Positions 35,765 through 45,438 of a stretch of DNA of 64,000 bases are shown piece after piece. The notes under the pieces are model-generated. The model was given only the letters and a program-made list of their open reading frames with translations, did no database searches and was not told the DNA's origin. The position numbers and the translations under genes are program-made. The stretch covers positions 1,364,001 to 1,428,000 of the forward strand of contig NZ_CP025249.1 in the NCBI RefSeq assembly GCF_009930875.1, given 5' to 3'. Positions within the stretch are counted from its first letter, which is position 1, and each line of letters begins with the position of its first letter. This stretch comes from Actinomyces sp. 432 (GTDB lineage Bacteria > Actinomycetota > Actinomycetes > Actinomycetales > Actinomycetaceae).

Positions 35765-37389
35765 AGTGGGCCGTTGTCGTGCTTCTTGGCGGGCGTGCGA
35801 CGCCCGTCGCGCTTATCGGCGAGGGCGGCCAGGGAGTCGACGATCACGGTGCGCGTGTGCTCGGGAGCGATGACGGCGTCAATCTCCCCGATGGCAACCG
35901 CCTTGTCAGGATTGATGACCGTCTCGGTGTACTCGTCGACCAGGCGCTGCTGCTCGGCGGCGGCGGCCTGCTCACCGGCCTCCTCACGCACCTTGCGCAG
36001 CTCGCGGCGGTGAATGATCCCCACGGCTCCCTGGGCGCCGAGCACAGCGATCTCAGCGCCGGGCCAGCAGAAATTGAGATCCGCACCGATCGCCTTCGAA
36101 CCCATCACGATGTAGGCGCCGCCGTAGGCCTTGCGCAGGACCACGGTTACCAACGGCACCGTGGCGGAGGCGTAGGCGTTAATCACCTTCGCGCCGCGGC
36201 GGATGATGCCGGCGTGCTCCTGCTCCGCCCCGGGACGGTAGCCGGGCACGTCCACGAAGGTCACCACCGGCAGGCCGAAGGCATCACAGAACCGGACGAA
36301 GCGCGCCAGCTTCTCCGAGGCGTCCACGTCCAGGGTGCCGGCATCCACCAGCGGCTGGTTGGCGACCACGCCCACGGGGCGCCCCTCGAAGCAGGCGAAG
36401 CCGACCACGACGTTGGCGGCGAAGTCCTCCTGCACCTGCACCAGCTCCCCATGGTCTACCAGGGCGGTGACCACGGCGGTGACGTCGTAGGGCTGGCGGG
36501 GCGAGGCCGGCACCAGCTTGCCGACCTCGGCGGCGGCGTCGCGGTCTGCCGCCCGATCGGCGTCCTCGTAGGCGTAGCGGGGCGCCTCCTGGTCGGATGA
36601 GGAGGGCAGGTAGGCCAGCAGGGTGCGCACCTGCGCCAGGGCGTCGTCCTCGTCATCGGCCACGTAGTGCACCACCCCGGTCACCGAGCCGTGGATGTCG
36701 GCCCCACCGAGCTCCTCCGCACTGATGCGCTCGCCGGTGACGGCGCGCACCACGTCTGGGCCGGTTACGAACATGTGGGAGGCCTCGCGGGTGGCGATGA
36801 CGAAGTCCGTCAGGGCCGGGCTGTACACCGCGCCCCCGGCGCAGGGCCCCAGGATGACGCTGATCTGCGGCACCAGGCCGGAGGCGGCGCAGGTGCGGTT
36901 GAAGATGCGGCCGTACTGCCGCAGCGCGGCCACGCCCTCCTGGATCTTGGCGCCGCCGGAGTCGATCAGGCCGATCACCGGTATGGACAGGCGCAGGGCG
37001 TCGTCGAGCAGGCGCACGATCTTGTCACCCTCGACACTGCCCAGGGCGCCGCCGGAGACGGAGAAGTCCTGGGAGTAGACGGCAACCTGGCGGCCGCCGA
37101 TCTGCCCGAAGCCGGTGACCACACCGGACGGGCGAGCGCCCTCGCCTGCGCCGGAGCCGGAGTAACGCCCGATCTCCAGGAAGGAGTCCGCATCCAGCAG
37201 CATATCGATGCGCTCGCGGGCGGTTTGCTTGCCCTTGGCGTGCTGGCGGGACGCGGCTCGCTCCTCGGCCTCGGCGTCGACGCGGGCGATGCGCTCCCGG
37301 AAGGCGGTCGTGGCCGGCGAGGCCGCCATCGTGGCTTCCGGCGCGGCGGCATCCGCGACGGCGCTGGTTGCTGCAACTGCTTCAGCCAT
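35761..37389 (-). CDS. accD: Acyl-CoA carboxylase beta subunit (carboxyltransferase)
   Basis: The 542-residue crotonase-fold carboxyltransferase is of the actinobacterial AccD/PccB type. It carries the acyl-CoA site (IGLIDSGGAKIQEGVAAL) and biotin-site segments (FVDVPGYRPGAEQEHAGIIR, LRKAYGGAYIVMGSK). It transfers CO2 from carboxybiotin to acetyl-CoA, and possibly propionyl-CoA. It lies between the biotin carboxylase gene (2 bases upstream) and FAS-I (4-base overlap), so its main product is surely malonyl-CoA for FAS. Confidence 0.95.
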   Translation of the reverse strand: MAEAVAATSAVADAAAPEATMAASPATTAFRERIARVDAEAEERAASRQHAKGKQTARERIDMLLDADSFLEIGRYSGSGAGEGARPSGVVTGFGQIGGRQVAVYSQDFSVSGGALGSVEGDKIVRLLDDALRLSIPVIGLIDSGGAKIQEGVAALRQYGRIFNRTCAASGLVPQISVILGPCAGGAVYSPALTDFVIATREASHMFVTGPDVVRAVTGERISAEELGGADIHGSVTGVVHYVADDEDDALAQVRTLLAYLPSSSDQEAPRYAYEDADRAADRDAAAEVGKLVPASPRQPYDVTAVVTALVDHGELVQVQEDFAANVVVGFACFEGRPVGVVANQPLVDAGTLDVDASEKLARFVRFCDAFGLPVVTFVDVPGYRPGAEQEHAGIIRRGAKVINAYASATVPLVTVVLRKAYGGAYIVMGSKAIGADLNFCWPGAEIAVLGAQGAVGIIHRRELRKVREEAGEQAAAAEQQRLVDEYTETVINPDKAVAIGEIDAVIAPEHTRTVIVDSLAALADKRDGRRTPAKKHDNGPL

Positions 37390-37391
37390 GC

Positions 37392-39256
37392 TCAGTCCTC
37401 CTGCTTGGACTCGGAATCATCACGGATATCACGCATCCGGACCAGGATCTCCCCGGCGGACACGGTGCGCCCGGCGCTAACGGGGATGTCGGCAACCGTG
37501 GCGTCATCCGGGGCGTGCACGTAGTTCTCCATCTTCATGGACTCCAGTACCACCAGCAGGTCGCCGGCGCGCACGCGCTGCCCCGGGGACACGCAGATAC
37601 GGGTCACAATGGCCTGCATGGGTGCGGCGATCGCGCCGGGATCTCCCCCTGCGCGCTGCTTGCGGTCGTACCGCGGCCGCGGCCGTTCCCGCGCCCGCGC
37701 AGTGGCTGCTGCGCCAAGTTGGAGCCCCCTGGATAGCCTGCTCCCAGGCGGCGGTTGTGACCGCCGAGAATGCCGTCAGGGACAGTCACCTGCAGGCGCT
37801 GGCCGTTGACCTCGACCACGTAGGTGGACCGCGTGCGGTGGCTGTCCTGCCCCGTGCCGTCGGCGGCACCCGCGGCGGGTGCGGCGGCACCGGAGCGCAG
37901 GCCCGGCAGAACCGCCTCCTCCAGCCAGCGGGTGGTAACCCCCAGCCCGCCGTCGGCGTCGGGCCGGGTGAACTCCTCGCGTTCCAGCACGTGGGCGTGC
38001 AGTGAGGCGCAGACGGTCACGCCCTCCACGACCGTCTCCCTCAGGGCCCGCCGCGCCCGCCGGATGGCCTGGTCGCGGTCAGCCCCGGTAACCACGATCT
38101 TGGCGAGCATCGGATCGAAGGTAGGGGTAACCGTGTCCCCCTCAACCACTCCGGAGTCGATGCGGACTCCGGGACCCGCCGGCCAGCGCAGACGCGTAAT
38201 CGTGCCGGTGGACGGCGTGAGCCCCTGCGCGGGGTCCTCGCACGTGATCCGCAGCTCCAGGGAGTGCCCCCGCGGGGCCGGGACGTGGCCCAGGTGCCCG
38301 CCGGCCGCAATGCGCAACTGGGTCTCCACCAGGTCCACGCCGGTGACCTCCTCGGAGACGCAGTGCTCGACCTGCAGACGGGGGTTGACCTCCAGGAACC
38401 ACAGCTCGCCGGCGGGGGTCAGGAGGAACTCGCAGGTCGCCACGCCTACGTAGTCAACGGCGTCCAGCAGGCGCTTGGAGGCCTCGTGCAGGCGCGCCTG
38501 AACATCGTCGGGCAGAAAGGGGGCGGGTGCCTCCTCGAGGAGTTTCTGGTTGCGGCGCTGCAGGGTGCAGTCGCGGGTGGAGACGACGGCGAAGGCGCCG
38601 TGGGCGTCGCGCGCGCACTGGGTCTCCACGTGCCGGGCGGCAGTGACGAAGCGCTCCAGGATGAGCGTGCCGACTCCGGCGGCGGAGTCGAAGGCGGGCG
38701 TGGTGCGCACAGCCTCATCGTCGGCGAGCACGGTGATGCCCCGTCCGCCCCCGCCGTCGGTGCGCTTGAGCGCGACCGGGTAGCCGTGTGTCGCGGCAAA
38801 GGCGATGACGGCCTCAGGATCGGTGACCGAGTCGGTGATACCGGGGACGGGCTCGACGCCGGCTGCGACCGCAGCGGCGCGGGCACTGAGCTTGTCGCCC
38901 AGGGTGCGCATGGCTGCGGGTGAGGGCCCCACCCAGGTCATGCCGGCGTCCGCGACCGCCTGCGCGAAGTCGGCGTCCTCTGACAGGAAGCCGTAACCGG
39001 GGTGAATGGCGTCGGCGCCGGTACGGCGCGCAAGCTCGATGATGGCCTCCGCGTCGGTGTAGCCGGATCCGTCCGGGAGGGCGTGGGCCTCGTCTGCAAG
39101 CTCCGCCGCGGGACTCATCAGGTCCTCTGGCGTGTAGGGCAGGATCGAGATGCCGCCGAGGTCCCTGACGGTGCGTGCCACGCGCAGGGCGATCTCGCCG
39201 CGATTAGCGATGAGGATGCGGTTTAGGGGGCGTACTTGGCTCGCGGCAGCGGTCAC
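37392..39256 (-). CDS. accA: Acyl-CoA carboxylase alpha subunit (biotin carboxylase plus biotin carrier), one frameshift
   Basis: About 620 residues when the frame is restored. The ATP-grasp biotin carboxylase part starts [18 protein letters not shown] and includes [28 protein letters not shown] and [18 protein letters not shown]. The C-terminal biotinyl domain carries [15 protein letters not shown] with the biotin-accepting Lys. The two parts lie in different frames; the switch must fall between 37690 and 37778, most likely in the C5 run 37725-37729. Reading the carrier frame back gives [14 protein letters not shown], the usual domain entry, and there is no ribosome-binding site before the internal ATG 37619. 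One gene with a probable one-base undercall is therefore preferred. The GTG at 39256 has AGGAG 7 bases upstream. Confidence 0.88.
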
Positions 39257-39344
39257 TGGGCGGCTCCTGGGGTGGGCTGGCAGGTGTGGGCGGGCCGGTT
39301 CGGGGCATGTCCACGAACCGACGCGGACTCGCGTTTGCCTACAA

Positions 39345-39362
39345 GTCTCAAGCGAGACATTA
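39345..39362 (-). promoter_or_regulatory. Candidate promoter and operator of the acc-fas operon
   Basis: On the minus strand a TAATGT -10 box (39357-39362) is followed by the inverted repeat GTCTC-GCTT-GAGAC (39345-39358), which overlaps the expected transcription start. The start codon of accA lies about 95 bases downstream. The position fits an operator for a fatty-acid regulator, but no -35 box is convincing and the regulator is unknown. Confidence 0.4.
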
Positions 39363-39478
39363 TCGGGCATGACAGGCGAATCCCGCCGTACCTCAACGAT
39401 ACGGCTGGGGACTCACAGGAGCCTATTGTGGAAACGCAACAAATCCTGTCCGTTACCTTGAAAGTGGCAGCGGGCGTG

Positions 39479-40153
39479 TCAGCCGACGTCCGAGTGGGTG
39501 TGGGCGGCGGCACGCGCCCGCAGCGACGCCACCGCGCCGGCCGCGTCCTCGGCCCGGTAGACCGCGGACCCGGCGACGAACACATCCGCGCCTGCTTCCG
39601 CGGCGCGCACGATGGTCTGCTCGGTCACGCCGCCGTCGACCTGAATACGCAGCTGCTGACCACTGCGGCCCACCATGCGGCGGGCCGCGGCGATCTTGTC
39701 CAGCATCGGTTCCAGGAGCGACTGCCCGCCGAAGCCGGGCTCAACAGTCATCAGCAGCAGCAGATCAAGCTCTCCCAGCAGCGGCTCCACCGCCGTCAAA
39801 GGGGTCGCCGGGCGCAGGGCGAGGCCGACGCCGGCCCCCAGCCGCCGCAGCTCCCGGGCCAGGCGGAACGGTGCGCTGGTCGCCTCGATGTGGCTGGTGA
39901 CGATGGCGCATCCCGCCTCGGCGTAAGCGGGCGCCCAGCGGTCAGCGTCGGTGATCATCAGGTGCGCGTCAACCGGGAGCGCCGTGTGAGCAAGCACCGA
40001 CTCGACCAGGCTGGGGCCCCCGAACTGGTTGGGCACGAAGTGGTTGTCCATGATGTCCACGTGCAGGCCGTCCGCGGTACGCACCCGGTCCAGCTCGGCG
40101 GCCAGACGCAGCTGATCGGCGTTGAGGATGGAGGGGTGGATCGCCGGGGTCAT
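39479..40153 (-). CDS. rpe: Ribulose-phosphate 3-epimerase
   Basis: The 224-residue TIM-barrel enzyme of the pentose phosphate pathway interconverts ribulose 5-phosphate and xylulose 5-phosphate. HPSILNADQLRLAAELDRV, LHVDIMDNHFVPN, VDAHLMI, MTVEPGFGGQ and VDGGVTEQTI carry the metal and catalytic residues. The ATG at 40153 has AAGGAG upstream and starts the conserved sequence. An alternative ATG at 40183 overlaps the rsmB stop codon (ATGA) and would add 10 residues; the internal start looks better. Confidence 0.95.
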   Translation of the reverse strand: MTPAIHPSILNADQLRLAAELDRVRTADGLHVDIMDNHFVPNQFGGPSLVESVLAHTALPVDAHLMITDADRWAPAYAEAGCAIVTSHIEATSAPFRLARELRRLGAGVGLALRPATPLTAVEPLLGELDLLLLMTVEPGFGGQSLLEPMLDKIAAARRMVGRSGQQLRIQVDGGVTEQTIVRAAEAGADVFVAGSAVYRAEDAAGAVASLRARAAAHTHSDVG

Positions 40154-40179
40154 ATGGGCTCCTTGGCTCGCGGGACTAG

Positions 40180-41685
40180 TCATACGGTACGCCGCAGCAG
40201 GGCGCAGAACATGGCGTCGGCACCGTCCAGATGGGGCCAGGTCTGCAGTGCCTCCCGGTCGGCTGCTGCTGGGGCCTGCGGGGACACGGCCGCGGCCAGG
40301 CGGCCGGCGTGCAGTGGCTCCAGGGTGATACCGGAGCGGGCCACCTGCCTGGTCACGTCACGCACCACCAGGTTCGTCTCCAGTACGTGGGGCGTGCAGG
40401 TGACATAGGCGATTACGCCGCCCGGACGCACGGCCGCCGCAGCGCTGGCGAGCAGCTCGCGCTGCAGCTCGGCCAGCGCGGCCACATCCTGGGGCGTGCG
40501 CCGCCAGCGCGCCTCGGGACGGCGCCTGAGGGAGCCCAGTCCGGAGCAGGGCGCGTCCACCAGGACACGGTCGTAGGCGCCGGGCTCCTGCCGTCCGATG
40601 TTCCGCCCGTCGTCGGCCCGCACCTCCACGACGCCTTCGGGCAGGGCACGCACGGCCGCATCCACCAGCCGGGCGCGGTGGGCGGCAACCTCGTTGGCGA
40701 CGAGCCTGGCACCGCGGCCGGCGGCCAGAGCCCCCAGCAGGGCGGCCTTGCCGCCGGGGCCGGCGCACAGGTCGAGCCAGCGCGCGTCGCTGCCCTCCAG
40801 CGGCGCCTCGGCCAGCATCAGCGCCACGAGCTGGCTGGCCTCGTCCTCAACGCCGGCGCGCGAGTCCCGCACCGCCTCTATGCGTCCGGGATCGCCGCCG
40901 GACAGGACCAGCGCGTAGGGGCTCAAGCGCCCGGGACGCGGCTCCTCCCCGGTGGCGGCGTGCACCTGCGCGGCGAGCTCATCCACGCCGATCAGCCCCG
41001 GCCTGGCGCACAGCGTGACCTGGGGGTCGGTGTTGTCTGCATCCAGCAGGGCCTCCAGCTCATCGCCCTGGTTAGGGCGCCCGTTCACCTTCAGGGCCTG
41101 GCGCATGGCCTTAACCACCCAGACGGGGTGCGAATGTGTGCGGGACAGGGCGGTGAGGGCGTCCGGGGCGTCGGCGCGCAGGCGGGCCAGCCACCCATCC
41201 AGGTCTTCCTCGCTGATGCGGCGCATCACGGCGTTGACGAAGCCCGCGGCGCCTGGGCCGGCACTGTACGCGGCCAGGTCGACCGTGGTGGATACGGCGG
41301 CATGAGTGGGCACGCGCATGCCCAGGAGCTGGTGCGTCCCTAGTCGGAGCGCGTCCAGCACAACCGCATCCACCCGCCCCAGGGGTCGGTCTATGCACAT
41401 CCCGATAATCGCGTCATAACGGCCCTGGAGGCGCAGGGTCCCGTAGGTCAGGGCTGTGGCGAAGCCGGCGTCGCGTCCCTCGAGCCGAGCCTGGTCGAGA
41501 ATCTCGGGCAGTACCAGGTTTGCGTAGGCGTCGTCCTCGCGCACCTTGGTAAGCGCGTGCAGGCAGGCCAGGCGAACCGGATCTACCGCGGGCCCGGTCG
41601 GCACGGGGGTCGTGCCTCGGCGAGTGCGCGGCCGATCCGCTGCCGATACGGAGCGGCGGTCCGGGCGGGTCATGTCATCTCTCAT
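40180..41685 (-). CDS. rsmB: 16S rRNA m5C967 methyltransferase RsmB
   Basis: The 501-residue protein has an N-terminal NusB-like RNA-binding domain (ALTKVREDDAYANLVLPEIL) and a C-terminal Rossmann methyltransferase domain. The domain carries LDLCAGPGGKAALLGAL for SAM, DAPCSGLGSLRRRPEARW with the first catalytic Cys and VTCTPHVLETN with the second. It uses SAM, made by metK in the same gene run. The start codon overlaps the fmt stop codon (ATGA). Confidence 0.95.
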   Translation of the reverse strand: MRDDMTRPDRRSVSAADRPRTRRGTTPVPTGPAVDPVRLACLHALTKVREDDAYANLVLPEILDQARLEGRDAGFATALTYGTLRLQGRYDAIIGMCIDRPLGRVDAVVLDALRLGTHQLLGMRVPTHAAVSTTVDLAAYSAGPGAAGFVNAVMRRISEEDLDGWLARLRADAPDALTALSRTHSHPVWVVKAMRQALKVNGRPNQGDELEALLDADNTDPQVTLCARPGLIGVDELAAQVHAATGEEPRPGRLSPYALVLSGGDPGRIEAVRDSRAGVEDEASQLVALMLAEAPLEGSDARWLDLCAGPGGKAALLGALAAGRGARLVANEVAAHRARLVDAAVRALPEGVVEVRADDGRNIGRQEPGAYDRVLVDAPCSGLGSLRRRPEARWRRTPQDVAALAELQRELLASAAAAVRPGGVIAYVTCTPHVLETNLVVRDVTRQVARSGITLEPLHAGRLAAAVSPQAPAAADREALQTWPHLDGADAMFCALLRRTV

Positions 41686-42635
41686 TCGTCGGCGTCCTGT
41701 GGTAGTTCTCCGAGCACGGTACCGGGTGCGGGGCGGGCGCCGCGGGCCCAGGCGTCGGCATCCATCCAGTTCCTCCCGGCAGGTGCGACCCGGCCCAGCC
41801 TGACCTGGCCGGCCCCGGTGCCCACGCGCACTTCCCGCTTAGTCACTTGCAGCGTTCCGGGGGCGAGCCCAGCGGCGTCGGGGATGGGGCTCACCGGTCC
41901 CAGGCGCATGCGGGCGCCCCGGTAGCTGGTGTGGGCGCCCGGCGCCGGGGTTACGCCCCGGATCAGGCGGTCAATGGCGGCGGCACTGTCATTCCAGTCG
42001 ACGCGCCCGTCGGCCGGCGTCAGCACCGGGGCGTAAGTGGCGGCGTCACCGTCCTGCGGCTCGGGGCTCACGGTGCCGGCCTCCAGGCCGGCCAGGACCT
42101 CACGCAAAAGCGGCGCCCCGGCGTCGGCGAGGCGTTCAAGCAGGGCGCCTGCGGTGTCATCGGGCCGGATCGCCTCGGTTATGCGCGCGTACACCGGGCC
42201 GGTGTCCAAACCCTCCTCAAGGCGGAACACGCTGGCTCCCGTGATGTGGTCCCCGGCGATCAGGGCGCGCTGCACCGGGGCGGCACCGCGCCAGGCCGGA
42301 AGCAGGGAGAAGTGCAGGTTGATCCATCCGTGCACGGGCACATCCAGCAGCGCGGCGGGCACGATCCGGCCGTAGGCGACCACCACGGCAACGTCCGCCC
42401 GCAGGCCGCGCACCCATGCCTGCGTGTCCTGGTCGCGCAAGGTGGCGGGGGTGCGCACCTCCAGGCCTGCCTCCCGGGCGGCTGCGGCCACTGGCGAGGG
42501 ATGCAGGGTGCGCCCACGCCCCCGGGGGGCGTCGGCGCGAGTGAGCACCCCGACTACCTCATGCTCGGGTGCCTGGGTCAGTGCCCGCAGCGCGGGCAGG
42601 GCTGTTTGTGGGGTTCCGGCGAACAGAACGCGCAT
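41682..42635 (-). CDS. fmt: Methionyl-tRNA formyltransferase
   Basis: The 317-residue enzyme formylates the initiator Met-tRNA using 10-formyl-THF. The N-terminus MRVLFAGTPQTALPALRAL and the active-site block INLHFSLLPAWRGAAPVQ are conserved, as are GASVFRLEEGLDTGPV and the C-terminal OB-fold tRNA-binding domain. Peptide deformylase, often a neighbour, is not in this window. It lies 4 bases downstream of the HAD hydrolase gene. Confidence 0.96.
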   Translation of the reverse strand: MRVLFAGTPQTALPALRALTQAPEHEVVGVLTRADAPRGRGRTLHPSPVAAAAREAGLEVRTPATLRDQDTQAWVRGLRADVAVVVAYGRIVPAALLDVPVHGWINLHFSLLPAWRGAAPVQRALIAGDHITGASVFRLEEGLDTGPVYARITEAIRPDDTAGALLERLADAGAPLLREVLAGLEAGTVSPEPQDGDAATYAPVLTPADGRVDWNDSAAAIDRLIRGVTPAPGAHTSYRGARMRLGPVSPIPDAAGLAPGTLQVTKREVRVGTGAGQVRLGRVAPAGRNWMDADAWARGARPAPGTVLGELPQDADE

Positions 42636-42639
42636 GGGG

Positions 42640-43302
42640 TCAGTCTAGGGGCGCCGGCAGCAGGCCCTGCTCAATCAGGACGGCGCGCAGCGTGCCGGCT
42701 CCGGTGAAGCGGTGGGCGCGCATGCCCACCGCCCGTGCTCCCTGCACGTTGGCTGCGGAGTCATCGACCAACAGGGTACGTTCCGCGGTCAGCCCATAGC
42801 GGTCCAGCAGCAGGTGGTAGATGGCGGGATCGGGCTTGACCAGGTGCTCGCGCCCGGACACGACGACGCCGTGGAAGCGGTCCAGCAGGGGTGACAGGTG
42901 CCGGGTGGCATCGAACAGCACGTCGTTGAAGTTGGTCAGTGCGTACAGGGGCACCTCGGCCCTGAGCAGGTCCTCGATGACGGCGGCCGTACCGGGCACC
43001 GGGCCGGTCTTGGTGTCGCTGAAGTGGTCCCAGTAGGTGCGCAGCATCCGGGGCCACTCGGGACGACCGGGGCGAGTGGCGCAAAGCTGGTCCAGGACCT
43101 GCTCCAGGGGCGCGCCGGCGTCCAGCAGGGTGTTCCAGCGCGCAAACTCCCCCGTGTCCACGAACTCCCGCCAGTCGCGCAGGGGCACCCGCCCGGCTAC
43201 CGCTCCGACGGCGTCCCAGGTGTAGATGACGTTGCCGTAGTCGAAGACGACGACGTCTATGCCGCTGCCAGGGGCGCCGACGGGGATCGTGTGGACGGAC
43301 AT
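42640..43302 (-). CDS. HAD-family hydrolase
   Basis: The 220-residue protein has the HAD nucleophile motif VVVFDYGNVIYTWD; the second Asp of the usual DxD is replaced, giving DYGN as in some haloacid dehalogenase and epoxide-hydrolase-type members. Motif II is ALTNFND, motif III KPDPAIYH and motif IV LLVDDSAANVQGARAVGM. A phosphatase on a small metabolite is the likely role, substrate unknown. The ATG at 43302 is preferred because GGGAGG lies 8 bases upstream; the alternative GTG at 43341 has none. Confidence 0.85.
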   Translation of the reverse strand: MSVHTIPVGAPGSGIDVVVFDYGNVIYTWDAVGAVAGRVPLRDWREFVDTGEFARWNTLLDAGAPLEQVLDQLCATRPGRPEWPRMLRTYWDHFSDTKTGPVPGTAAVIEDLLRAEVPLYALTNFNDVLFDATRHLSPLLDRFHGVVVSGREHLVKPDPAIYHLLLDRYGLTAERTLLVDDSAANVQGARAVGMRAHRFTGAGTLRAVLIEQGLLPAPLD

Positions 43303-43334
43303 GGCAGGAGCCTCCCACAGTGCGCCGGCAGCTG

Positions 43335-45415
43335 CTACCACAAAACGGTCGGGTCGAGCTCGACGCGGACGGGATCCTCCCGCCGTACCGACGCCTCCCG
43401 CACCTGCAGTCGCAGGAACTCGGCCAATTCGCGCCCCCGCAGCAGGGGCGTGCGGATGAGGCCCCGCGTGGCCTCCGGCTCCGGCTGCGCCTCCGGGGCG
43501 CCGGGACCGCCCGCAGCACGGGCGGGGACCGCGACGGGCCCCAGCACCTCAAAACCAGCCGCCCGCGCCCGTTCGAAGATTCCCTCCAGGCGGGAACGCG
43601 GGCCGTCCACGCGGGCGGCGCGCCAGCCCGGCGGCAGGTGCAGCTGGGCCCGCTCCTCCAGCTCGCGCCGGGCGAACCCCGCATGGTCCCACCGCACCAG
43701 TGCCTGTGCCACCACCGGATGGGGGCGGCCCAGGACCATTACCCGCGCCTGCGGATCCGCCAGTACAACGGCATTCGTCCAGTGCCGCAGGGCCTGGCTG
43801 GAGGCACCCAGCTCGGCGCGGGCGGACAGCGCCGCCCCGTCCAGCAGCAGCACTGCCCGGTAGCCGCCCTCGGCCACCGGCTCCGCCCCCGGGGTGGCGA
43901 TCACCAAGCGCGGGCGGGCGTCTACCGTGGCGATCACCCCATGGTCCTCACGTGCGCCGGAGGTCACGACGGGGGTGCCCGGGAAGGCCCGGCCCAGCTC
44001 CTCCGCGGTGCGGGTGGTACCTACCTGCACCATGCGTAAACGCCGGCTGCCGCACGTGGGGCAGCGCCAGTTCGCGGCCGTGCGTGCGCACCAGCGGCAG
44101 GTGATCGTCCCGTCCCGGCCCATGGCCAGCGGTCCGGAGCAGTAGCCACAGCGGGCTACCTCCCGGCAGCGGGAGCAGGCCACCAGCGGTGCGTATCCCC
44201 GCGTGGCACCTGTACCAGCACCGGACCGTGCGCCAGGGCCGCACGTACAGCCCGGTGGGCCAGGGAAGGGATGCGGGCGCCGCCGGAGGGGCCCTCCGCC
44301 TCAAGCTCGGGGGCGCCGGGCACCTGCACGCGCGCTACGGCGGCGCGCACCGTCTCCCGGCGGGCGTGAAGATCAACTGCCCAGCCCTGCTCCACATAGG
44401 CCTGGGCCTCAACCGAGCGCGTATACCCGCCGATCAGCAATCCGGCTCCGGCCGAGCCGCTACGCAGCGCCAGCACGGTGCGGGCATGGACGTAGGGGGC
44501 GTGTAGCTCATCGAGCCGGTCATCGCCGTCGTCCCAGATGACTGCCAGGCCCAGATTGCTAACCGGGGCGAAGGCGGCCGCGCGGGTCCCAACGACTACG
44601 CGGGCCCTCCCGCTGAGCGCGCGCAAGAATGCCCGGTAGCGCCGAGAGGGGCCATGCTCAGCGGACAGGACCGCTACGCTCTCTCCCGCCAGGGCGGAGC
44701 TCAAGTCCGCGGCCACGGACTCGGCGCGCTGCGTCGTGGCGAGGAGCACCAGTACGCCGCGCCCGCTGGCCAGCGTGGCCCGGGCGGCGTCGGCGAGCAG
44801 AGTGGTCCAGTGCGCCACCTGCCCGCGGCGACCGGGAAGAGCGGTCCAGACGGCGCGTGGGGCGCGGCCGGCGCCGAGCTCCCGCAGGAAGTCGGGACCG
44901 CCGTCGTAGACCGCCCAGGCATCGGTGGACGGCGGCGACCACTGCGGCAGCTGCGGAGTCGGCCGCTCACGCTCCTCGCGCTCGGTGGTGGCGTGCCGGG
45001 CCGGGACGGCCAGCCGGACGACATCGGAGCGCACCCCGGCGCTACGTGCCGCCACCAGTTCAATCAGTCGCATCGTCTCGGTGGTCAGCACCGGCAGGTC
45101 GGAGACGACCCGGCGGATGGCGGCTAGCCTGCCGGGGTGGGTGGTGGTGCCTGCACGCTCCCAGATCCAGCCGTGCATGTCCTGCCCACCGAAGCGGACG
45201 ACCACGCGTGTGCCCACGCCTGCGGCGACGTCGAGCTCGGGCGGCACCAGGTAGTCGAATAGCCGGTCCAGGTGGGGCACGGCGGTCTCCAGCAGCACGC
45301 GCGCCACGGGCAGCCTCACTCCCGCGGCCGTCACGCGGCGCACCGCAGTCGCCGGGGCGTCCAGGAGCGAGCCCTGCTGCGCCTGCGCGCCGGGTACGCC
45401 AACGCCCGGGACCAC
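43335..45415 (-). CDS. priA: Primosomal protein N' (PriA), one frameshift
   Basis: About 693 residues when restored. The N-terminal DNA-binding domain begins VARVLLETAVPHLDRLFDYLVP and continues VVVRFGGQDMHGWIWER. The zinc-binding region CSRCREVARCGYC, CRWC and CPTCGS lies in the second half. As in other actinobacterial PriA proteins the helicase Walker A motif is not recognisable, so it may work only as a structural restart factor. The frame breaks at the C4 run 44197-44200; adding one base joins VLVQVPR to GYAPLVACSRC. The GTG at 45415 is chosen because GGGGGAG precedes it; metK ends 23 bases upstream. Confidence 0.9.
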
Positions 45416-45438
45416 GACCGCTCCCCCGCCTGAAGTCC

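Noticed and set aside
37392..37619. A stand-alone biotin carboxyl carrier gene
   Set aside because: The ATG at 37619 has no ribosome-binding site, and the frame continues upstream with typical inter-domain sequence (GDPGAIAAP). It is better read as the C-terminus of accA after a one-base frameshift.
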